From contig NZ_JARUBN010000001.1 of assembly GCF_029626265.1 (NCBI RefSeq), forward strand, positions 1,736,001-1,800,000: a stretch of 64,000 nucleotides of DNA, in the 5' to 3' direction. The notes under the pieces were generated by a model, which saw only the letters and a list, made by a program, of their open reading frames with translations, made no database searches and was not told the origin of the DNA. The translations under genes and the position numbers were made by a program. The stretch comes from Micromonospora sp. WMMD1102. GTDB taxonomy: Bacteria > Actinomycetota > Actinomycetes > Mycobacteriales > Micromonosporaceae. Positions 50,247-57,588 of the stretch are shown piece by piece (position 1 is the first letter of the stretch; the number at the start of each line of letters is the position of its first letter).

Positions 50247-50999
50247 TCAGGCCGGCACGGTCACCAGCGGCTCGGTCGTACCGTCGTCGTCGATGACCTG
50301 CACCTGGATCCGGTCGATGTCGTCCTGACCGGCGAAGGTGGCAGTCTCCAGCATCAGCGGGTTGGGCTGGGCCGCGGTGCCGTACCCGTTCCGGGGCACC
50401 TTCCAGCTGGACAGCGCCTCGGCCTGCCCGTTCTTGTGCAGCAGCACCAGCCGGCAGGTCTTCGGGCCGGACAGTCCGCTCAGCGAATACCAGATTCGGG
50501 TGCCCCAGGCGGTCGAGCCGAGGACCACCTCCATCTTCACCCCGCTGGTCGGGTCGGTAGCGGTGAACCGCTCGCCGGTCGGGCTGGGCCGGCCGCCGGC
50601 TCCCGGGCTGGCGGACGTGCCGGTCTGCGGCGGCTTGGCGGTGGTCGTACCCGGGTCGGCGAACCGGGTCCCGGCGAACAGCGCCAGACCGGTCAGCATC
50701 GCCACCAGCACCACCCCGGCGGCGAGGCTGTAGAGCCGCCGGCTGCGGGCCCGCCGCCGGTCCGCGCCGACCGCCGCGGCGACCCGCTCGAACAGCAGCC
50801 CGTCGGACTCGGCGCGCTCGGCGATCATCAGGTCGCGGCCGTCGACCTCGCCCAACATCTCCGCCACCGGCAGCAGCGACTCCAGCTCCAGCCCGCACTG
50901 CGGACAGCTCGCCAGATGCTCCTCGAAACGCACGGTGTCCCGCTCGTCCAGGACGCCGAGCGCGTACGACGCGACGTCCCAGTGGATCTCGGCGCTCAC
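50247..50999 (-). CDS. Zinc-binding-type anti-sigma factor (membrane)
   Basis: 250 residues from a GTG that overlaps the sigma-factor stop by 4 nt. The N-terminal anti-sigma domain has HWDVASYALGVLD and the ZAS motif EEHLASCPQC (HxxxCxxC). One membrane helix follows (LAAGVVLVAMLTGLALFAG), then an extracytoplasmic C-terminal domain with VVLGSTAWGTRIWYSLSG, the anti-sigma-K-type tail. It holds the ECF sigma factor inactive at the membrane, and redox or zinc release would free it. Confidence 0.95.
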   Translation of the reverse strand: MSAEIHWDVASYALGVLDERDTVRFEEHLASCPQCGLELESLLPVAEMLGEVDGRDLMIAERAESDGLLFERVAAAVGADRRRARSRRLYSLAAGVVLVAMLTGLALFAGTRFADPGTTTAKPPQTGTSASPGAGGRPSPTGERFTATDPTSGVKMEVVLGSTAWGTRIWYSLSGLSGPKTCRLVLLHKNGQAEALSSWKVPRNGYGTAAQPNPLMLETATFAGQDDIDRIQVQVIDDDGTTEPLVTVPA

Positions 51000-51556
51000 T
51001 CGGTCACCCCCCGCTCCAGCAGGGCCGCGCGGAGCGCCCGGAGCGCGTAGTAGACCCGGGACTTGGCGGTGCCGAGCGGCAGCCCCAACTCCTCGGCCGC
51101 CTCCGGCACGGTGCGCCCCTGGAAGTACGTCGCCACCAGCACCTCCCGGTGCGGCTGGCTCAACGTGCGCAGGGCGTCCGTGATGGTCATCATCCGCAGC
51201 ACCCGATCCGTGTCGTCCGACTCGGAGAACCCCTCGAGATCACGGTCGTACGTCTCGGCGGGCCGGGCCTGCTCGCTGCGGTGGTCGTCGATCACGATCC
51301 GCCGGGCCACCGTCACCAACCAGGGGCGCAGTGACGTCTGGCCGTGGGTGCCGAGTCGATGTGCGTTGCGCCAGGCGCGCAACAGGGTTTCCTGTACCAC
51401 GTCCTCGGCGCGCTGCCGGTCGCCGCCGGTCAGCCGCAGGACGAACATCAGCAGAGGTTTGGCATGTTCCTCGTAGAGCACTCGAACGAGTTCGTCGGAG
51501 TGCCTCGTCTCGGCGGGGGTCGAATTGTGGCGGCCGGCAGCCGGTCGCGGTGTCAC
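50996..51556 (-). CDS. ECF RNA polymerase sigma factor (SigL/ECF39-like)
   Basis: 186 residues from the GTG at 51556; longer in-frame starts lack ribosome sites. Region 2 contains LYEEHAKPLLMFVLRLTG, RAEDVVQETLLRAWRN and WLVTVARRIVIDDHRS. Region 4 is LSQPHREVLVATYFQGRTVPEAAEELGLPLGTAKSRVYYALRALR (core: PEAAEELGLPLGTAKSRVYY). The end RAALLERGVTE resembles mycobacterial SigL. It is the first gene of a sigma/anti-sigma pair, possibly including the lipoprotein. Confidence 0.95.
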   Translation of the reverse strand: MTPRPAAGRHNSTPAETRHSDELVRVLYEEHAKPLLMFVLRLTGGDRQRAEDVVQETLLRAWRNAHRLGTHGQTSLRPWLVTVARRIVIDDHRSEQARPAETYDRDLEGFSESDDTDRVLRMMTITDALRTLSQPHREVLVATYFQGRTVPEAAEELGLPLGTAKSRVYYALRALRAALLERGVTE

Positions 51557-51961
51557 CGGCCCATCATTCCGTCCGTTGGGCCGCGCGTCGAGACTTTTCC
51601 GGTGCCGAATTGACCGGCGTTGCGAGGTGGCGCACATTCGCCCCGGCATGACCGTGTCGCCATACCATCTGCCGGCTACCGCCTGCATCCCACCCATACC
51701 TCCGCGTCGAAGGCGCGCGTGCCCGGCCCCACACCCGAGGCCCGGTCGATCTCGCCGCCCGGATGTACGGATTCCGGCTCGGGCCGGATCAACGCAGCTC
51801 GGAGAAGTTGGCGCCGGCGGCGGCAGCCCGGCGACGGTTCATCCATCGATGTCCGACTAGATGGGGATGTCGAGGGATGCCGGACGCGTGAGTGGACGGC
51901 GACGTCGACGCATCCGCCGGTGTCCGCCGGACGGCGACGTCCAAGGATCCCGGACGTCCGG
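51557..51961. other. 400-bp spacer with degenerate repeats
   Basis: Between the sigma gene start and the spermidine-synthase-like gene end. From 51845 to 51985 the motif tagatggsgatgtygasg and a related cggacggcgacgtc motif recur about four times; the last copy is the 3' end of the next gene. The stretch 51640-51720 probably holds the sigma-gene promoter. Confidence 0.6.
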
Positions 51962-52816
51962 CTAGATGGCGATGTTGACGCTGCCCGGCGGCGGGGTGGA
52001 GGGTCGGGCGGCGGTGTCGGCGACCACCCGGGCACCGTCGGCGAACCGGTCCAGGTCGGCCCCGGCCAGCACCCGGCCGGGAAACCAGTCCCCGGCGGCG
52101 CGCCGGAGCAGCTCCGGCACCGGCAGCTCGGCCCGGCTGGCGGCGAGCACCAGGTTGCCGTACCGGCGGCCGCGCAGCACCGCCGAGTCGGCGATCAGGC
52201 AGGCCTCGGGGAGTACGGCCCGGACGGTGGCGACCTGGGAGCGGGCGTACCGCAGCGGCGGGCCGTCCGCCACGTTGACCACGTACACGCCGTCGGGGCG
52301 CAACACCCGGGCCGCCTCGGCGGCGAACTCCACCGAGGAGAGGTGTGCCGGGGTGCGGGCCCCGGCGAAGACGTCGGCGACCACGACGTCGGAACTGCCG
52401 CCCCGGGCCGTGCCGAGCACCTCCCGGGCGTCGCCGATCCGGACCCGCAGCCGGGAGTCCGCGGGCCAGGGGAGCTTCTCCCGGACCAGGTCGACCAGGC
52501 CGGCGTCGATCTCCACGACCCGCTGAGTCGAGCCGGGCCGGGTGGCCGAGAGGTACCGGGGCAGGGTCAGCGCACCACCGCCGAGGTGGAGCACCCGCAG
52601 CGGCTCGCCGGAGGGCGCGACGAGGTCGAGCACGATGGCGATCCGGCGGACGTACTCGAACTCCAGGTGGGTCGGGTCGGCGAGGTCGACGTGCGACTGC
52701 GGCGCCCCGTCGACGAGCAGGGTGTACGACTCGGGCCGGTCCGGGTCCGGGCGCAGTTCCGCCAGCCCGCTCGCCACCTTGACCGCCAGCGCGTCGGTCC
52801 GCCTCTTCCGCCCCAC
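51962..52816 (-). CDS. Spermidine-synthase-like methyltransferase-fold protein
   Basis: 284 residues from an ATG. The fold is recognisable from SHVDLADPTHLEFEYVRRI, LRVLHLGGGALTLPRYL, the acidic VVEIDAGLVDL and GDAREVL, with the DVVVADVFAG motif. It lacks membrane helices. Such stand-alone actinobacterial proteins are often annotated as fused-MFS or spermidine synthase, but true polyamine activity is doubtful: the catalytic Asp/Tyr pair of SpeE is not obvious. The C-terminal residues belong to the degenerate repeat region. Confidence 0.85.
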   Translation of the reverse strand: MGRKRRTDALAVKVASGLAELRPDPDRPESYTLLVDGAPQSHVDLADPTHLEFEYVRRIAIVLDLVAPSGEPLRVLHLGGGALTLPRYLSATRPGSTQRVVEIDAGLVDLVREKLPWPADSRLRVRIGDAREVLGTARGGSSDVVVADVFAGARTPAHLSSVEFAAEAARVLRPDGVYVVNVADGPPLRYARSQVATVRAVLPEACLIADSAVLRGRRYGNLVLAASRAELPVPELLRRAAGDWFPGRVLAGADLDRFADGARVVADTAARPSTPPPGSVNIAI

Positions 52817-52861
52817 CGGTGAAGTATCCCGCCGAACCGTCCGACCTGGTCCGGCGGGTCA

Positions 52862-52950
52862 GCGGGGTCGGCGGCGGGTCAGCAGCGGGTCGGCGAGGGA
52901 GGCCGGCGGGTCACCGGGGGAGACCGGCGGGTCACCGGGGGAGGCCGGTG
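52862..52950. repeat. gcgggtca-type tandem repeat
   Basis: Short imperfect repeats of ggcgggtcagc/ggcgggtcaccgggggag lie between the divergent spermidine-synthase-like gene start and the end of nurA. Slippage tract, with no gene. Confidence 0.75.
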
Positions 52951-53900
52951 GCGGCTCGGCTGGTGGCCAGGGTGAGGGCGCGGTGCAGCAGCCGGCCGTC
53001 GCCGAGCCGGGCCCGCAGCCGGCGCTCCAGACCGGCGATCGGGATCAGGTTCTGCGGTGCCCGGGGGTCCTTGTAGGGGGTGGAGGCGAATTTCGGCAGC
53101 GTGGCCAGGGAGAGGTCGGCCAGCTCGATCGCCTGCCGCTCGGCCAGCTCGGCCGAGCACTCGACCCGGACGATCCCGGCCCACGGGCCGCGCCCCGAGC
53201 CGGGCAGCCGCAGATACCACGAGTAGCCGCCCCACGCGGTGCCGAGCCGGAAGACCGGGGAGCGTTCCCGGGCGGCCAGCCCGGTGACCAGCGCGGTGTG
53301 CCGGGCGTCCAGGTACTGGCTGTGCTGGGTCTTGATGTAGCCGATGGTGCGCGGCAGTTGCCGCCGGCTGCGCAGCGGGCCGTCCACCACCAGCAGGTCG
53401 CCGTCGTCCCGGACCGCACCGGAGACCTTCACCTCCAGCGCGGTCAGCGGCCCCTGGACCGCCGCCGGCAACTTGCTCAGCTCCCCGGTCCCGCTCAACC
53501 GGTGTACGGCGTACCGGATCTGCCCGGCGACCACGTCCTGCGCCGACGGGCTGGCGGTGAAGAGCCCCCGCTCGACCTCGGCGCCGGCCAGCTCGGCGGC
53601 GCCCCGGCGCAGGTCGCAGCGGACCACTCCGGCGGCGTACGAGGCGGCCAGTCCCGGGAAGGAGGTGCCGTCCGGCTCCTCGGTCCAGACGCTGGCGTCG
53701 ATCCGGCGTACCCCGTCGACAAGTAGCACCACGTCCGGCGGCTCGACGGTGTCCGGGGCGGCGATCGGCCGCCACTCGTCGGCGGGCAGCTCCACGTCGG
53801 TCCGCACCTGGGCGCTGGACGGTGCCGCCGGGCCGCCGGCCGCCTCGAACGAGGCACCGTAGGCGGGATCCCAGGCGTCGACGAAGAGCCGGGTGCTCAC
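52932..53900 (-). CDS. nurA: NurA-family 5'-3' nuclease
   Basis: 322 residues from a GTG overlapping the sbcC stop by 4 nt. NurA-domain features occur in the right order: VVLLVDGVRRIDASVW (motif I, Asp-Gly), GDLLVVDGPLRS (second acidic DG motif), TIGYIKTQHSQYL (Lys motif), YLRLPG...GIVRVECS strand, and the C-terminal PQNLIPIAGLERRLRARLGD. The protein length matches NurA (about 330). In archaea NurA works with HerA, Mre11 and Rad50 in DNA-end resection. Here it is the last gene of the same four-gene set. The NurA assignment rests on motifs and context. Confidence 0.8.
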   Translation of the reverse strand: MSTRLFVDAWDPAYGASFEAAGGPAAPSSAQVRTDVELPADEWRPIAAPDTVEPPDVVLLVDGVRRIDASVWTEEPDGTSFPGLAASYAAGVVRCDLRRGAAELAGAEVERGLFTASPSAQDVVAGQIRYAVHRLSGTGELSKLPAAVQGPLTALEVKVSGAVRDDGDLLVVDGPLRSRRQLPRTIGYIKTQHSQYLDARHTALVTGLAARERSPVFRLGTAWGGYSWYLRLPGSGRGPWAGIVRVECSAELAERQAIELADLSLATLPKFASTPYKDPRAPQNLIPIAGLERRLRARLGDGRLLHRALTLATSRAATGLPR

Positions 53901-56380
53901 CGGCCGGTCCGTTCCACCCGGGAGCTGCGGGCGTCCTTGCGTACCTCGAACCGGACCGGGATCCGCTCGGCCAGCGCCGGCACGTGGGTGACCACCCCGA
54001 CCATCCGGTCGCCCCGGGCGGCGAGATTTTCCAGGGTGGCGGCCACCGTGTCCAGAGTGGCCGCGTCGAGGGTGCCGAAGCCCTCGTCGAGGACGATCGA
54101 CTCCAGGCTGGCGGTGGTGGTCGACAGCCCGGCGAGCTGTTCGGAGAGGGCCAGCGCCAGCGCCAGCGACGCCTGGAAGGTCTCGCCGCCGGAGAGCGTC
54201 CGGACCGCCCGGCGCAGCCCGGCGTCGTGGTGGTCGACGACGAAGAACTCGCCCTTGTCGTGCGCCAGGTCGTATTGCCCGCCGGTCAGCTCGCGCAGGA
54301 TCCGGGAGGCGCCGTCGACAAGCATGTCGAGCGCCTCGGCCAGCAGCCAGCGCTCGAAGTTGTTCGCCCGCAGATGTCCGGCGAGCGCCTTGGCGACCCG
54401 GGACTCCCGCTCGTGCCCGGCCCGCTGCTCGGTCAGCTCCCGGAGCTGTTCCCGGCGTTCGACCAGCCGCCGGTGCTCGGCGTCGGCCCGCTCGGCGGCG
54501 ACCACCGCCAGCCGTACCGGATCGGTGTCCGCGCCCGGCCGGTCCAGCCCGACGGCGGTGAAGAGCCCGGCGATCCGCTCGGCGACCGCGTCGACGGCGG
54601 CGTGTGCCCCGGTCACCGCCGAGGCGGCGTCGGCCCGCCCCGCCCGCCGCTCGTCGGTGGCCCGGGCGGCCCAGTCGGCGAGCCCGGCCCAGGCGGCGGT
54701 CACGTCCGTCCGGTCGGCGGCCGGCGGGCCGAGCCGGGCCAGCCCGTCCCGGGCGGTGTCGAAGGCGTGCCAGGCGCCGCGCAGCCGCTCCTCGGCCGCG
54801 GTCACGCCGGACTGGGCCCGCCGGGCCGCCTCCCGGGCGGACCGGACCGCCGCACCGGCCGCCTCGAGGTCGCGGCGCAGCCCGGCGATCCGGTCGAGTT
54901 CCCGGCGCAGTGCGGCCGGGCCGGGGGAGTCGGCGAGTCGGGTGTCGAGTTCGGCGAGCCGGCCGGTGAGCTGCTCGTGCCGGGCCCGCGCCTGGTGCAG
55001 GGTGCGTTCCAGCTCCCGGGCGGCGGTGTCCCGCTGGCCGACCAGCCGGTCGGCGGCGTCGGCGGCGGTCCGGGCGGCCTCGCCGGCCTGCTTGGCGGCG
55101 GCCACCGCCGAGCCGGCCGGCAGCTCCGGTATCTCGGTCACCGGCTGGGTGCAGACCGGGCAGGGCGCCCCGGGATGCAGGTGGGCGCGGAGCGCGGCGG
55201 CCCGGTCGGCGGTCTGCGCCTCCTGGTAGGCGGCCCGGGCCGCCTCCAGTTCCGCACCGGCCCGCTGCGCCTGCGCGCGGGCCTGGTCCAGTGCGGCCAC
55301 CGCCGCGGCGTGGTCGGCGTCGGCGCCGGCCAGCGCGTCGGCCAGGGTCGCGGCCTCGTCGGCGACCCGCAACCGGTCGGCGTGCGCCTGCTGGAGCAGC
55401 CGCAGCGCCGCCGGGTCGCCGGCACCGGCCAGCTCGCCCCGGAGCTTCTCCTCGCGCTCCTCGGCGACGGTCACCGCCGCGGTGGCCTCGGTCGCCCCGG
55501 TCCGGGCCAGCGTCAACGCCTCGGCGACGGTGCCGAGGTCGCCGGGTGGGCGGACCCGGGCCAGTTCGGCGAGTTCGGCGTCGAGCCCGGCCAGCGCCGC
55601 CTCGGCGTCCGTCGCGGCGGTCCGGGCGGCCCGGAGTTCGGGTACGGCGGCGTCCACCCCGGCGGCCAGCTCCCGCATCGCGTCGACCCGGGCGGCGGCA
55701 GCGGCCAGCGTCTCGTCGTCGACCTCGCCGAGCCCCTGCCGCATCCGGTCCACCGCGTCCAGCGCGGCGTCGGCCCTGCCGGCCCGGGCGGTGGCCCGCT
55801 TCTGCACCTCCTCGTACACGCCGAGGCCGAGCAGGTTGACCAGGATCTGCTGCCGGGTCGCCGGCTTGGCGTGCAGGAAGTCGGCGAACTGCCCCTGCGG
55901 CAGCAGTACGCAGCTGGTGAACTGCTCGTACGGCAACCCGACCGCCTCCAGCACCGCGTCGTCCATCTCGGCCGGGGTGCCGGCGACCACCTCGCCGAGA
56001 TCCTCCGGGCTCAGCCCGGTGTCCAGCTTCGTCACGTCGAACCCGGGCGGCATCAGTTGCAGCCCGGCGTTGCCGGTCTTGACGTTGCCCCGGCTGTCCC
56101 GACGGACCACCCGGGTCGCCACGTACCGCGCGCCGGCCGACTCGAAGACCAGCCGGACCCGGGCCTCGTTCGCCGAAGGTGCCAGCGCGTTCGCGATGCC
56201 CCGGGCGCCACCCCAGCGCGGCACCGTGCCGTAGAGCGCGAAGCAGATCGCGTCGAGCACGCTGGACTTGCCCGAGCCGGTCGGCCCGACCAGGGCGAAG
56301 AAGTCCGCGTCGGTGAAGTCGACGGTGGTGGCGTCCCGGAAGGCGGTGAAGCCGGCCAGGTCGAGCCGGAGCGGACGCAC
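53897..56380 (-). CDS. sbcC: SbcC/Rad50-type ATPase
   Basis: 827 residues from a GTG; a GGAGG site is 10 nt upstream. The N-terminal ATPase half has Walker A VGPTGSGKSSVLDAI and the Q-loop segment. A long coiled coil follows, interrupted by the zinc hook HPGAPCPVCTQPV (CxxC) near residue 415. The C-terminal half has the signature RTLSGGETFQASLALAL and Walker B SIVLDEGFGTLD. It tethers and opens DNA ends for the SbcD nuclease. Slightly shorter than E. coli SbcC, as is usual in actinobacteria. Confidence 0.95.
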   Translation of the reverse strand: MRPLRLDLAGFTAFRDATTVDFTDADFFALVGPTGSGKSSVLDAICFALYGTVPRWGGARGIANALAPSANEARVRLVFESAGARYVATRVVRRDSRGNVKTGNAGLQLMPPGFDVTKLDTGLSPEDLGEVVAGTPAEMDDAVLEAVGLPYEQFTSCVLLPQGQFADFLHAKPATRQQILVNLLGLGVYEEVQKRATARAGRADAALDAVDRMRQGLGEVDDETLAAAAARVDAMRELAAGVDAAVPELRAARTAATDAEAALAGLDAELAELARVRPPGDLGTVAEALTLARTGATEATAAVTVAEEREEKLRGELAGAGDPAALRLLQQAHADRLRVADEAATLADALAGADADHAAAVAALDQARAQAQRAGAELEAARAAYQEAQTADRAAALRAHLHPGAPCPVCTQPVTEIPELPAGSAVAAAKQAGEAARTAADAADRLVGQRDTAARELERTLHQARARHEQLTGRLAELDTRLADSPGPAALRRELDRIAGLRRDLEAAGAAVRSAREAARRAQSGVTAAEERLRGAWHAFDTARDGLARLGPPAADRTDVTAAWAGLADWAARATDERRAGRADAASAVTGAHAAVDAVAERIAGLFTAVGLDRPGADTDPVRLAVVAAERADAEHRRLVERREQLRELTEQRAGHERESRVAKALAGHLRANNFERWLLAEALDMLVDGASRILRELTGGQYDLAHDKGEFFVVDHHDAGLRRAVRTLSGGETFQASLALALALSEQLAGLSTTTASLESIVLDEGFGTLDAATLDTVAATLENLAARGDRMVGVVTHVPALAERIPVRFEVRKDARSSRVERTGR

Positions 56381-56387
56381 TATCGGG

Positions 56388-56444
56388 TCGCCTCCTCGTC
56401 CATCACTTGCTCGCCTCCTCGGTCACGCCTTGCTCGCCTCGTCG
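56388..56444. repeat. 23-bp imperfect triplication at the sbcD 3' end
   Basis: The block tcgcctcctcg recurs at 56388, 56411 and 56434 (the last reads tcgcctcgtcg), period 23. The sbcD stop is inside the third copy (read on plus). It also supplies the GGAGG site of sbcC. Confidence 0.85.
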
Positions 56445-57571
56445 TAGAGTTCGTCGAAGAGTTCGCGTACCCCGTCGTCGGCCTGACCCCGGCTGGTCAG
56501 GTAGTCGCCGAACAGCTCCCGGGGGGAGCGGCCGGCGCGCTGGGCGGCCCGGGTCGCACCGGTGTCGGGCAGCATCTCCGGGTCGATCCGCACCTCCAGT
56601 GCCCGGGGCAGCAGCTCCTGCACCTCCTCGCGCAGCCCGGCTCGCGGCGCCTCCCGGACGTAGACCCGCAGCCAGGCCGTCGGGTCGTCGACCTTGGCCA
56701 GCTCGGCCAGGGTGCCGCGTACGGTACGCAGCGGCGCCGCCGCCGTGATCGGCACCTCCCGGACCCGGGCGGCCGTCCGGGTGCCCACCTCGACGATGCT
56801 TACCGAGGGGCGGTTCTCCTCCTCCCCGAAGTCGATCGGCAGCGGGCTGCCGCTGTAGCGGATGTGGCACGGGCCGAGCACCTGCTGGGCCCGGTGCAGG
56901 TGCCCCAGTGCCACGTAGTGCGCGTTGCCCGGGAAGACCGAGGCCGGTACGGCGTAGTTGAGCACCGTGTGCGCCTCCCGCTCGCCGCCGCCGGTGCGCG
57001 CACCGACCACTGTCAGGTGGCCGGTGACCAGGTGCACCCGGTCGGCGGAGTCGAAGCTCTCGGTCAGCCGCCCGAGCACCCGGCCGACGTGGTCGGCGTA
57101 CGTCTGCACCGCCTCGGCGGCGGTCAGCTCGTACATCTCGACGGCGCGGACCGCGTACCGCTGGGAGAGGAACGGCAGGGCGACCAGCCGCCACTCCTCG
57201 CCGTCGGCGGTGCTGCCGTCGATGACGTGCTCGGCCGGGTTGTCCCGGACGCTGCCCCGCAGGGCGATCCCGGCCGCGTCGGCCCAGGGGCGCAGCGCGT
57301 CCAGCGCCGGGCCGTTGTCGTGGTTGCCGCCGATCGCCACCACCTGCGCGCCGGTGCGGCGCAGCGCGGAGAGCGCCCGGGTGACCAGCCGGGTCGCCTC
57401 CGGGGTCGGCGCGGCGGTGTCGTAGAGGTCACCGGCGACGATCACCAGGTCGGGGGACTCGGCCTGGGCGACCTCGACCAGTTGGGCGAGAGCGTCCCGG
57501 TGTTCGCCGGTCCGGGACTGTCCCTTGAGGACCTTGCCGACGTGCCAGTCGGAGGTGTGCAGGATCTTCAC
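56423..57571 (-). CDS. sbcD: SbcD/Mre11-type nuclease
   Basis: 382 residues from a GTG, 17 nt after herA. Calcineurin-like phosphoesterase motifs: LHTSDWHVGK (DxH), VIVAGDLYD (GDxxD), IGGNHDN (GNHD), LVTGHLTVV and ALGHLHRAQ (GHxH). It is the Mn-dependent nuclease that acts with SbcC. The last codons lie in a 23-bp imperfect triplication, which also spans the spacer to sbcC. Confidence 0.96.
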   Translation of the reverse strand: MKILHTSDWHVGKVLKGQSRTGEHRDALAQLVEVAQAESPDLVIVAGDLYDTAAPTPEATRLVTRALSALRRTGAQVVAIGGNHDNGPALDALRPWADAAGIALRGSVRDNPAEHVIDGSTADGEEWRLVALPFLSQRYAVRAVEMYELTAAEAVQTYADHVGRVLGRLTESFDSADRVHLVTGHLTVVGARTGGGEREAHTVLNYAVPASVFPGNAHYVALGHLHRAQQVLGPCHIRYSGSPLPIDFGEEENRPSVSIVEVGTRTAARVREVPITAAAPLRTVRGTLAELAKVDDPTAWLRVYVREAPRAGLREEVQELLPRALEVRIDPEMLPDTGATRAAQRAGRSPRELFGDYLTSRGQADDGVRELFDELYDEASKA

Positions 57572-57588
57572 GCCTCACCCGTCGTTTT

